Positions 28,991-36,626 of a DNA stretch of 36,712 nucleotides are shown here, one piece after another. Each line of letters opens with the position of its first letter. The first letter of the stretch is position 1. The stretch is taken from contig NZ_LMRA01000015.1 in the NCBI RefSeq assembly GCF_001424705.1, forward strand, positions 1-36,712, read 5' to 3'. The notes below the pieces were generated by a model. It did no database searches. It was not told the DNA's origin and saw only the letters and a list, made by a program, of their open reading frames with translations. The position numbers were made by a program, and so were the translations under genes. Origin of the DNA: Methylobacterium sp. Leaf465 (GTDB lineage Bacteria; Pseudomonadota; Alphaproteobacteria; Rhizobiales; Beijerinckiaceae).

Positions 28991-29027
28991 CAGGATAGGG
29001 TGCTCTGTGTCAAAGGAGGGAGGTCGG

Positions 29028-29056
29028 GATGCGGCGGCTCGGGGAGCCGCCGCATC
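29028..29056 (-). terminator. Hairpin after the Pro/Gly-rich exported protein
   Basis: GATGCGGCGGCT (29028-29039) pairs perfectly with AGCCGCCGCATC (29045-29056): a 12-bp stem with a 5-base loop, 16 bases past the stop at 29073. Only a short T3 lies further downstream, so it may terminate or simply attenuate. Confidence 0.65.
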
Positions 29057-29072
29057 GCTGTTCGGGGTGGGA

Positions 29073-29420
29073 TCAGCGGGCGTCGGGCTTGGCCCCATCT
29101 GGCCTGGACCCGTCGGTCTTCGACCCGTCCGGCTGTGGCAGCGCGGCGAGGCGGTCGAGCATCTGCAGGGTCAGGTCGGCGCAGGCCTTCATGGGTTCCT
29201 CGTCGGCGCACTTCACGTCGACGGCGGTCTCGCCCCGCTCCAGGCGGAAATGGGCGGCTTTCGGCGGCGGCGGTGCATCGGGACCGCGCCGGGGGCCGCC
29301 CGGAGGAGCGCCGGCTTCCGGCCCGGGGCGCGGACCGCCGGGCGGCGGGGCCGGCTGGGCGACGGCCGCGCCGGCGATCAGGATCGCGGCGGCGCCGAGG
29401 AGGGCTGTGGTCTTCGTCAT
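29073..29420 (-). CDS. Small exported Pro/Gly-rich protein with two cysteines
   Basis: A 115-aa protein with a clear signal peptide (MTKTTALLGAAAILIAGAAVA, cleaved before QPAPPP), a Pro/Gly/Arg-rich linker (about 22-56), and a folded-looking segment KAAHFRLERGETAVDVKC...EEPMKACADLTLQMLDRLAAL (about 57-98) with two cysteines separated by ADEEPMKA. It has no named family that I can recall; similar short periplasmic proteins occur in Rhizobiales. The acidic cysteine-flanked loop could hold a disulphide or a metal. AGGA lies 9 bases upstream of ATG 29420. It starts 52 bases after the exported OB/PepSY-like gene, so the two are probably one operon. Confidence 0.7.
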   Translation of the reverse strand: MTKTTALLGAAAILIAGAAVAQPAPPPGGPRPGPEAGAPPGGPRRGPDAPPPPKAAHFRLERGETAVDVKCADEEPMKACADLTLQMLDRLAALPQPDGSKTDGSRPDGAKPDAR

Positions 29421-29472
29421 GATGGATGTCCTGCCGGGTGAGATCGAAGGGGGGAGACGGCGCAGGGGACGC

Positions 29473-30120
29473 TCAGAAGACCCGCTTCTCGCGGACCTGA
29501 CCGTCGAAGCCGACATGGAGCTGGCGCTCGCGCCCATCGGTGCCGCGTGCGGCGACCTCGAGGTGACGCGGCCCCCGTCCGGTGACCCGGATGTCGGAGT
29601 AGCCGGCCGCCTCGACGCGGGCGGTCAGGGCCGGCACGTCGGGCTTCGCCCCGAGGCCCACCTTGTCCTTGGCCCAGTCCAGGGTTCCGGCGGGTGGGCC
29701 GCCGGCGGGGCCGACGCGCACCTGGCTGCCATCGGCGCGGGTGATCAGCAGGGCGTGGAGGAAGCCGTTCTCGAACCGGCCCTGCACGGTGATGGCCTCG
29801 CCGGGCTTCACCAGGGCGCCTCCCTCCCCCTGGCGGCCGGTCTCGACCAGCGCCTTGCCGGTGCCGTCCTGCATCACGAACTTGTTGCCGTAGATCTCGG
29901 CGACGTCGCCCTTGGCGGCGATGGAGCCCGAAGCCTTCAGGGCGGAGATCGCCGTGGGCGCCACCGGCGTCATCACCGAGGCTCCGGTCTGGGCGAGCGA
30001 CAGGCCGACCGCGCCGAAGGCGAGGGGCGCCGCGATGGCGCCGACGACGAGAGCGCGGCGCGAGGGCTTCGGGGTCGGGGTGAGGCTGGCGGGCGCGGGG
30101 GTCTGGGTGGTCTCGGTCAT
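29473..30120 (-). CDS. Exported or membrane-anchored OB-fold plus PepSY-like protein
   Basis: A 215-aa protein. Residues 20-43 (SRRALVVGAIAAPLAFGAVGLSLA) form an N-terminal twin-arginine-like signal or membrane anchor. Residues 67-137 resemble a small OB-type barrel (GDVAEIYGNKFVMQDGTGKALV, KPGEAITVQGRF, HALLITRADGSQVRV). Residues 160-215 are PepSY-like (DVPALTARVEAAGYSDIRVTGRGPRHLEVAARG...QLHVGFDGQVREKRVF). PepSY proteins are commonly encoded beside OmpR-type two-component systems, and here that system is divergent, 165 bases away. AAGGA lies about 10 bases upstream of ATG 30120. The ligand is unknown. Confidence 0.7.
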   Translation of the reverse strand: MTETTQTPAPASLTPTPKPSRRALVVGAIAAPLAFGAVGLSLAQTGASVMTPVAPTAISALKASGSIAAKGDVAEIYGNKFVMQDGTGKALVETGRQGEGGALVKPGEAITVQGRFENGFLHALLITRADGSQVRVGPAGGPPAGTLDWAKDKVGLGAKPDVPALTARVEAAGYSDIRVTGRGPRHLEVAARGTDGRERQLHVGFDGQVREKRVF

Positions 30121-30196
30121 GGTGGCCTGTCCTTCCGGGGTTCGGCGGTTGCCCTCTCGGGTTGACGCCGTTCTAGGCCGGGACCTCCAACCCGAT

Positions 30197-30225
30197 CTGA
30201 ACCGCACGGTTCAGCCCCCGTTAAA
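30197..30225. promoter_or_regulatory. Palindrome and N5-spaced direct repeat between divergent genes
   Basis: CTGAACCG-CA-CGGTTCAG (30197-30214) is a perfect 8-bp inverted repeat. Its right half overlaps a direct repeat GTTCAG-CCCCC-GTTAAA (30209-30225), the 11-base periodicity with a 5-base spacer typical of PhoP/OmpR-family binding boxes. It sits 61 bases upstream of the response regulator and 77 bases upstream of the exported OB/PepSY-like gene, so one site could control both directions. Confidence 0.55.
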
Positions 30226-30285
30226 CGACGCGGCGTAGGCCGCTCGCCGGTCCACCTTCGCCCTTCCACCCACGGACACCACGCC

Positions 30286-30954
30286 ATGAAACTCTTGCTG
30301 GTGGAGGATGATGCGCCGCTCGCCGCCGAGATCGCCAAGGCCCTGCGGGCCGAGAACTTCGCCCTCGACCACGCGGCGAACGGCGAGGACGCGCAGCATC
30401 TCGGCGAGACCGAGACCTACGACGCGGTGGTGCTCGATCTCGGCCTGCCCAGGCGCGACGGGCTCACCGTCCTCCAGGCCTGGCGGGCGGCTGGCCGAAC
30501 CGTGCCGGTCCTCGTCCTCACGGCTCGGGACGGCTGGAGCGACAAGGTCGCGGGCTTCAAGGCGGGGGCCGACGACTTCCTGGTCAAGCCGTTCCGGGTC
30601 GAGGAACTGGTGATCCGCCTGCGTGCCCTGGTGCGCCGGGCGACCGCGCACGGGGCGTCCCGCGTCACCTGCGGTCCCCTCTCCTACGAATCCGGCCTGG
30701 GCACCTTCGAGCGCGACGGCCTGCCCCTGAAGCTCACCGGCCTCGAATGGCGCGTCCTGTCCTGCCTGATCCTGCACAAGGACGGGGTGATGCCGCGCAG
30801 CCAGCTCATCGAGCGGGTCTATGACGGCGACGCCGACGTCGATTCGAACTCGGTCGAGGTCATCATCACCCGTCTGCGCCGCAAGATCGCCCCCGCCCGG
30901 ATCGAGGGGGTGCGTGGCCACGGTTATCGCCTGCTCCCGGGCGATCCCGCGTGA
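30286..30954 (+). CDS. OmpR/PhoP-family response regulator
   Basis: A 222-aa two-domain regulator. The receiver (1-115) has the acidic pocket E7/D8/D9, phosphoacceptor D51 in VVLDLGLPRRDG, T79 in LVLTARD and K101 in LVKPF. The C-terminal winged helix (about 127-219) has LTGLEWRVLSCLI, the recognition-helix region DSNSVEVIITRLRRKI and the wing GVRGHGYRL. It most resembles the QseB/PhoP branch. It overlaps the kinase gene by 4 bases (GTGA). The repeat at 30197-30225 is a natural target for autoregulation and for control of the divergent OB/PepSY-like genes. Confidence 0.93.
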   Translation: MKLLLVEDDAPLAAEIAKALRAENFALDHAANGEDAQHLGETETYDAVVLDLGLPRRDGLTVLQAWRAAGRTVPVLVLTARDGWSDKVAGFKAGADDFLVKPFRVEELVIRLRALVRRATAHGASRVTCGPLSYESGLGTFERDGLPLKLTGLEWRVLSCLILHKDGVMPRSQLIERVYDGDADVDSNSVEVIITRLRRKIAPARIEGVRGHGYRLLPGDPA

Positions 30955-32462
30955 CCCCGACGAAGCCTCCTGCCGGGCACGCCGGCGCGATTGGGCACGA
31001 ACCGCCGGCCAAGCCCGCGCCGTCCGACCGGCCCGGTCCGCCCCCGAAGCCCGTCGGGCTCCTCCATCTCGGCTCCCTGCAGCGGCGCCTGCTCCTGGCC
31101 GCCCTCGGCCTCGTCACCGTGGCCCTGCTGGTCGCCGGCCTCGCCATCGGGCTCGTCCTGCACCGCTTCGTCCGGACCCAGCTCGACAGCCGCCTCGACA
31201 GCCAGCTCGTCGCCCTGGCGTCGAGCCTGGAGCGCGGCCCCGGCGACCGCCTGCGCCTCGATCGTGCCCTGGACGGGCCGCCCTTCGACCGCCCGCGTTC
31301 CGGCTGGTACTGGCAGGTTCGCCAGGGGGGCAGGACCTTGCGGGCCGAGTCCCTCCAGGGGGAATCCCTGGAGACGCGCAACCCGCGCCTGCCGGACCCG
31401 TCCGCCCTGGGCGGCTCGGTCCCGGGCGGCCCGGGCTCGGCCCGGCCACCCCGTGACCGGGACCCGGACCGCCCCCAGCCGGGCGACGGCACCGGCCCCT
31501 GGGGCGAAGCCCTGATCCTGCGCATCCAGGTCCTGCCCGCCCAGGGGGACACGCCGCCGGCCCTCCTCATCGCCACGGCCCCGGCCAAGGCCCTGAACGG
31601 ACCCTTGCGCGAGGCCGGTCTGACCCTCGCGGCCATCCTGGGGATCCTCGGTCTCTGCCTGGTGGCCGGCACCGTCCTGCAGGTCCGCCTCGGCCTGCGG
31701 CCCCTGGAGCAGCTGCGCCGGGACATCGCCGAGGTCCGGGCCGGACGCCGGCCCCGGATTCCCGGCCCGCAGCCCGCCGAGATCCGTCCCCTGGTGGGCG
31801 AGGTGAACGCCCTCCTCGACCAGAACGCCGCAAACCTCGAACGGGCCCGCACCCACGTGGCGAACCTCGCCCATGGCCTGAAGACGCCCCTGGCCACCCT
31901 GACCCTCGCCCTCTCGGACCGGACCCGCGACCCGGATGGTCGCCTCGCCGAGCTCGCCGGCGCCATGGACCGGCAGGTGCGCCACCACCTGCGGCGCGCC
32001 CGGGCCGCCGCGTTGGGCGGCGCGACCCGCACCCGGACCGAACTCGCCGGTCCCCTCGCCGACCTGCGGACCACCTTCGGGCGCCTCTACGCCGAGAAGC
32101 GCCTCGCCCTCGAGCTCGACCTGCCGGCCGGCCTCGCGGTGGCCTGCGATCCGCAGGACATCGACGAGATGCTCGGCAACCTCATCGACAATGCCTGCCA
32201 GTGGAGCCGCGGTCGCGTCCGGGTCTCGGCCGCCGCCACGGAGGCGGGAATTGCCGTGACCGTGGTGGATGACGGTCCCGGGTTGGACGCGGAGGCGGCC
32301 GCCCGCGCCGTGCGGCCCGGCGGACGCCTCGACGAGAGCGTGCCCGGCCACGGCTTCGGTCTCTCGATCACCCGGGAGCTCGCCGAGCTGTACGGCGGGG
32401 GCTTGCGCCTCACGCGCTCGGATCTCGGCGGTCTCAGTGCCCGGTTGCTTTTGCCGGCGTGA
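30951..32462 (+). CDS. Sensor histidine kinase (PhoQ-like layout)
   Basis: A 503-aa membrane kinase starting at a GTG that overlaps the regulator stop. It has a Pro-rich cytoplasmic N terminus (1-42), TM1 about 45-70, a periplasmic sensor about 71-220, TM2 about 223-246, HAMP-like linker, and dimerisation helix with H308 in VANLAHGLKTPLATL. The ATPase domain has the N box (GNLIDNACQW, N410 and N414), DDGPG (440-444) and GHGFGL (466-471). The sensor contains an Asp/Pro/Arg-rich low-complexity insertion (about 148-184, with RDRDPDRPQPGDG), unlike folded PhoQ-type sensors. The signal is unknown; the neighbouring metal-binding protein suggests a cation. Confidence 0.92.
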   Translation: MTPTKPPAGHAGAIGHEPPAKPAPSDRPGPPPKPVGLLHLGSLQRRLLLAALGLVTVALLVAGLAIGLVLHRFVRTQLDSRLDSQLVALASSLERGPGDRLRLDRALDGPPFDRPRSGWYWQVRQGGRTLRAESLQGESLETRNPRLPDPSALGGSVPGGPGSARPPRDRDPDRPQPGDGTGPWGEALILRIQVLPAQGDTPPALLIATAPAKALNGPLREAGLTLAAILGILGLCLVAGTVLQVRLGLRPLEQLRRDIAEVRAGRRPRIPGPQPAEIRPLVGEVNALLDQNAANLERARTHVANLAHGLKTPLATLTLALSDRTRDPDGRLAELAGAMDRQVRHHLRRARAAALGGATRTRTELAGPLADLRTTFGRLYAEKRLALELDLPAGLAVACDPQDIDEMLGNLIDNACQWSRGRVRVSAAATEAGIAVTVVDDGPGLDAEAAARAVRPGGRLDESVPGHGFGLSITRELAELYGGGLRLTRSDLGGLSARLLLPA

Positions 32463-32771
32463 CGGCCGCCGATGTCTTGCGAAGAACCGACGTCGACGGT
32501 GTGCAACGCCGCCTTCCCGGACAAACGAGCCGGCGCGCCACCAAGGAACGCACGGCCGTCGCCGAGACGTCGCGGGCATAAAGGAAAGTGAAAGGCTGGC
32601 ACGGCATGGTCTCGCATCGGGCGGTTTCGTCGCGGGTGTCCGCAAGACCGGTTGATGTTCATCCTGTGCCGGCTCGGACCCGTCATCGACAGCGGGGCCT
32701 GCCGGTTTCGGGGTCCTGAGATGCGGATCGCGGCGTTTCCGTGGATTGTGCGTCGGTGAGAAAGGGTTGTC
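32463..32771. other. Gene-free stretch upstream of the GGDEF-EAL gene
   Basis: About 309 bases with no supported gene. No clear terminator for the two-component system and no clear sigma-70 or sigma-54 promoter can be picked out by eye. Confidence 0.4.
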
Positions 32772-35700
32772 GTGCCGAGCTCCAGCGTCGAGGCGCAGCG
32801 TCTGGCCATCCTCAACGACCTGAGACTCTTGAAGTGTACGCCGGAGGCGCATCTCGATGCCGTCTGCCGGACAGCCTGCGCTCTGTTCGGCGTGCCCATC
32901 GCCCTCGTGAACCTTGCCGGCAGCGAGACCTATACGCTCAAGGCGCGATGCGGTGTCGCCGAGGGGGGCACCCTCTCCCGGGCCGGTGCCTTCTGCGACC
33001 GGACGATCCTGGGGGCGCCCGGCGCGGTGCTGGTCCTGCCCGACATCCTGGCCGATGCCGAGTTCGCAACGAGCCCCCTGGTCACCGGGGGGCCGCGGGC
33101 CCGGTTCTACGCGGGCGTACCCCTCGCCCTGTCGGACGGCCTGCCCCTCGGCACGCTCTGCCTCATCGACACGGTTCCGCGCGACGATTTCGACGCGACT
33201 CGCGTGGCGCAACTGCGCGACCTCGGCACCGTCGTCGAGGCCCACCTCCGGCTCACCGTCGCGCAGCGCGCGAGTCAGATCGAGCGAGCGGAGCGCCAGC
33301 GGACAGAGGTGCTCCTTGCCGCCAAGGCCGCCGACCTCAAGCTGGTGGTCGAGGCCCAGCGGATGACCGAGTCCGTCGCCCATATCGGCTACTGGCGCAT
33401 CCATGCGCGGGCCCGGACCGTCTCGTGGTCCGAGGGACTATGCGGTGTCTTCGGGCGGCCGATGCCCCCCGGCGGCGAGATTTCCCTCGACGACCACCTC
33501 GCCTACTACCATCCGGACGACCGGGCCGCGGTCTCGGCCCGCATCGCCAACGCCCTGGAGAGCGACGGGCCCGAGGGCGCTGCCTACCAGGGGCGGGCCC
33601 GCATCGTCCGGCCGGATGGCAGCCTCTGTCACGTGATCGTCCAGGGCGCGGTGGAGCGCGATGCCGGTGGCCGCCTCACGGCGCTCTACGGCCTCGTCCT
33701 CGACGTCACCGACCTCGCTGCCTCCGAGGCGCAGCTGCGGGAGAAGGACCTGCGCCTGCGCGCGACCCTGGAGGCCATGGACCAGGGCCTGATCATGATG
33801 GATGCGCAGGGCTGCGTCCGGCTGCTCAACCCGCGGGCCCTGCAACTGCTGGACCTGCCGGAGGCGATCCTGCGCGAAGGGGCGCTCCTGACCGACATCC
33901 TCGCGCACCTGACGGAGCGCGGCGAGTTTTCGGCGATGCCGACCGCCCAGGACGGCCGGCCGCGCCTGCGCGATGCGACCGGCGCCTGGACGCCCCTGCG
34001 GATCGACTGGCCGCGTCCGGACGGGACCACCCTCGAGGTCCGGGGCGTGACCCTGCCCGACGGCGGCATCCTGCACACCTTCACCGACGTCACGGAGCAT
34101 CGGGCGGCGGAGGCCCGCACCCGAGAGGGCGAGCGGCGGTATCGCATCCTCGCGGATTCCGTCTCCGACATGATCGTCCGGCGCAGCGTCGCGAACGTCC
34201 GCACCTACGTCTCTCCGGCCGCCCGCGATCTCCTCGGCTACAGCCCCGAGGAGATGCTGAGCCTGCCCCTGGAGGCCTCGCTCCACCCCGAGGATGTGCC
34301 CGCCACGCGCGCGTTCCTCGAGGCGTTCCGGGCCGGGCGCACCGAGACGGGCCGCATCACCCATCGCCTGCGCCACCGCGATGGCCGCTGGATCTGGGTG
34401 GAGGCGCAGACGCGGCTCGTGCGCGACGAGGCGGGGCGGCCCTTCGAAACCATCACCGCCGCGCGCGACGTCAGCGAGCGCGTCGCCGCCGAGCAGGCCC
34501 TGCGCCTGGGCGAGGCCCGGTACCGCGCGCTCGCCGATTCCCTGCCGCAGATCGTCTGGGTCGTCTCCCTCCACGACGGCACCGCCACCTACGTCAACCA
34601 GCGGTTCGAGGACTACTACGGACCCATCGGCATCAGCCGGGAGGCCCGCCTCGCCCGCAATCACCCGGAGGATGCCGCGCGGATGGAGGCGGTCTTCAGC
34701 GAGGCCCGCCGGCTGGGGGATGCCTACGAGATGGAAGGCCGCCTCCTCCGGCACGACGGCGTCTATCGCTGGCACAAGCTCGTCATGCTGCCCATCCGGG
34801 AGGACGGCGTGATGGTCGGCTTGCTCGGGACGGCCCTCGACATCGACGACATCGTGACGGCGCGCCAAGCCCTGGAGGAAACCTCGAATCTCCTGCGGCT
34901 CGCGCAGGAATCGGCCGGGGCCGGACTCTGGTCCTGGGACCTGAAGGGCGGCACCGTCCGGCACTCCGTCGACAGCGCGCGGATGTACGGCCTCCCGGTG
35001 CCGGCGGGCCACGCGGCCGATAGGCCGGTGGAGGTCGGCATCGGCGCGTGGGACCGCCACATCCATGCGGGCGACCTCGCGGTCCTGTACGGACAGGTCT
35101 ACCGCTGCCTCGCCGAGGGCGGATCCTACAGCGGCGAGTTCCGGCTGGCGGCGCCGGAAGGCGATCCGCCGCGCTGGCTCCAGAGCTTCGCCCGGGTCGT
35201 GACCGACCCGGAGTCGAACGAGCCGGTGAAGATCGTGGGGCTCACGATGGATGTCACCGCGCGCAAGCTGGCGGAGGGCCGGATCGCCCATATGGCTCTG
35301 CATGACGGGCTGACCGGCCTGCCGAACCGGCTCCTGTTCAAGGAGGGCCTGAGCAACGCCCTCGCCCGCGCCGATCGCCGGGGCGGCCGCTTCGCGGTCC
35401 TGGCCTGCGACCTCGATCGCTTCAAGGCCGTCAACGACACCCTCGGTCATCCAGCCGGCGACGCGCTCCTGCGCGTGGTGGCCGACCGCCTGCGCAGCGT
35501 GGTCCGCGAGGGCGACACCGTCGCGCGCCTGGGCGGCGACGAATTCGCCATCATCCTGGCCGACCTCGACGATCCCCAGGAAGCGGGGCTCGCAGCGCGC
35601 CGCATCATCGAGGCGATGGAGCAGCCCGTCGACCTCGACGGGCACCGGGTCGGGATCGGGGTCAGCGTCGGCATCGGCCTCGGCTCCCAGGACGGCGCCG

Positions 35701-36572
35701 ACGCCGACACGCTGTTCCGCAATGCCGACATCGCCCTCTACCGGGCCAAGGCGGCCGGCCGGAACACCTATCGCTTCTACGAGGCGGCCATGGATGCGGC
35801 GACGACCCAGCGCAACCTCCTCGAGCTGGAGATGCGCGAGGCGGTGCGCACGGGCGGTTTCAGCCTGCACTACCAGCCGGTCCTGCACCTCGACAGCGGC
35901 GCCGTGAAGGGCTTCGAGGCCCTGCTTCGCTGGCAGCATCCGGTGCGGGGCATGATTGCGCCCGGCGCCTTCATTCCCCTTGCGGAGGAGACCGGGCTGA
36001 TCCGTCAGCTCGGAAGCTGGGCCCTCCGGGAGGCCTGCACCGAGGCGGCCTCCTGGCCAGGGGACCGGCGCATCGCAGTCAACGTCTCGGCGGTCCAGTT
36101 CGGGCAAGCGAACCTGGAGCAGAGCGTGGTCGCCGCCCTGTCGGCCTCCGGGCTGCCGGCGCGGCGCCTGGAACTGGAGATCACCGAAAGCGTGCTGATG
36201 CAGGATGCCGAGGCGGTCCTCGCCTGCCTGCACCGCCTGCGGGCTCTCGGGGTCCGGATCGCCCTCGACGATTTCGGCACCGGCTACTCCTCCCTGAGCT
36301 ACCTGCGCCGCTTCCCCTTCGACCGGATCAAGATCGACCGGTCCTTCATCCGCGAGATCGCCGATCCCGGCACCGCCGCGATCGTCAGGGCGGTGGTCGA
36401 CCTCGGCACCCAGCTCGGCGCCAGCATCACCGCCGAGGGAATCGAGACGGAAGAGCAGATGGCGCGGGTGCGCCAGGAAGGCTGCACCGAGGCGCAGGGC
36501 TTCCTCCTCGGACGCCCCCTCCCGGCCGAGGAGGCACGTCGGTTCCTCGAAGGCCTGCGCGACGCGGCCTGA
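32772..36572 (+). CDS. GAF-PAS(5)-GGDEF-EAL cyclic-di-GMP enzyme
   Basis: A 1266-aa signalling protein without membrane segments. Order: GAF (about 20-160), five PAS/PAC units (about 196-315, 325-445, 450-575, 577-695, 700-835), GGDEF domain (about 838-1000) and EAL domain (about 1015-1260). GGDEF is intact at 921-925, with the product-inhibition site RxxD at 912-915. The EAL domain keeps EAL (1049-1051), NVSAVQF, EITES, DDFGTGYSSLSYL, KIDRSFI, EGIE and QGFLLGRP, so phosphodiesterase activity is also expected. It could therefore make and degrade c-di-GMP under PAS/GAF control. Start GTG 32772 has AAAGGG about 6 bases upstream. Confidence 0.95.
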   Translation: MPSSSVEAQRLAILNDLRLLKCTPEAHLDAVCRTACALFGVPIALVNLAGSETYTLKARCGVAEGGTLSRAGAFCDRTILGAPGAVLVLPDILADAEFATSPLVTGGPRARFYAGVPLALSDGLPLGTLCLIDTVPRDDFDATRVAQLRDLGTVVEAHLRLTVAQRASQIERAERQRTEVLLAAKAADLKLVVEAQRMTESVAHIGYWRIHARARTVSWSEGLCGVFGRPMPPGGEISLDDHLAYYHPDDRAAVSARIANALESDGPEGAAYQGRARIVRPDGSLCHVIVQGAVERDAGGRLTALYGLVLDVTDLAASEAQLREKDLRLRATLEAMDQGLIMMDAQGCVRLLNPRALQLLDLPEAILREGALLTDILAHLTERGEFSAMPTAQDGRPRLRDATGAWTPLRIDWPRPDGTTLEVRGVTLPDGGILHTFTDVTEHRAAEARTREGERRYRILADSVSDMIVRRSVANVRTYVSPAARDLLGYSPEEMLSLPLEASLHPEDVPATRAFLEAFRAGRTETGRITHRLRHRDGRWIWVEAQTRLVRDEAGRPFETITAARDVSERVAAEQALRLGEARYRALADSLPQIVWVVSLHDGTATYVNQRFEDYYGPIGISREARLARNHPEDAARMEAVFSEARRLGDAYEMEGRLLRHDGVYRWHKLVMLPIREDGVMVGLLGTALDIDDIVTARQALEETSNLLRLAQESAGAGLWSWDLKGGTVRHSVDSARMYGLPVPAGHAADRPVEVGIGAWDRHIHAGDLAVLYGQVYRCLAEGGSYSGEFRLAAPEGDPPRWLQSFARVVTDPESNEPVKIVGLTMDVTARKLAEGRIAHMALHDGLTGLPNRLLFKEGLSNALARADRRGGRFAVLACDLDRFKAVNDTLGHPAGDALLRVVADRLRSVVREGDTVARLGGDEFAIILADLDDPQEAGLAARRIIEAMEQPVDLDGHRVGIGVSVGIGLGSQDGADADTLFRNADIALYRAKAAGRNTYRFYEAAMDAATTQRNLLELEMREAVRTGGFSLHYQPVLHLDSGAVKGFEALLRWQHPVRGMIAPGAFIPLAEETGLIRQLGSWALREACTEAASWPGDRRIAVNVSAVQFGQANLEQSVVAALSASGLPARRLELEITESVLMQDAEAVLACLHRLRALGVRIALDDFGTGYSSLSYLRRFPFDRIKIDRSFIREIADPGTAAIVRAVVDLGTQLGASITAEGIETEEQMARVRQEGCTEAQGFLLGRPLPAEEARRFLEGLRDAA

Positions 36573-36597
36573 ACGTAGTGTTTCTGTCACAAGGCTG

Positions 36598-36626
36598 TTG
36601 ACAGGAGATTCGGGGATCCGTATACC
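36598..36626 (+). promoter_or_regulatory. Strong outward-facing promoter at window end
   Basis: TTGACA (36598-36603), exactly 17 bases, then TATACC (36621-36626). It has no gene downstream within the window. The -35/-10 pair is the same as at the tRNA-Met promoter (424-453), which suggests a stable-RNA (rRNA or tRNA) operon just beyond the edge. Confidence 0.6.

Noticed and set aside
28991..29098. Upstream start for the cytosolic OB/PepSY-like protein
   Set aside because: It lies inside the preceding gene and crosses a 12-bp terminator-like hairpin; the added residues are low-complexity and give no signal peptide.
32600..32640. Sigma-54-like TGGCAC near the GGDEF-EAL gene
   Set aside because: The following GC element is at the wrong distance (14 instead of 10 bases between GG and GC).
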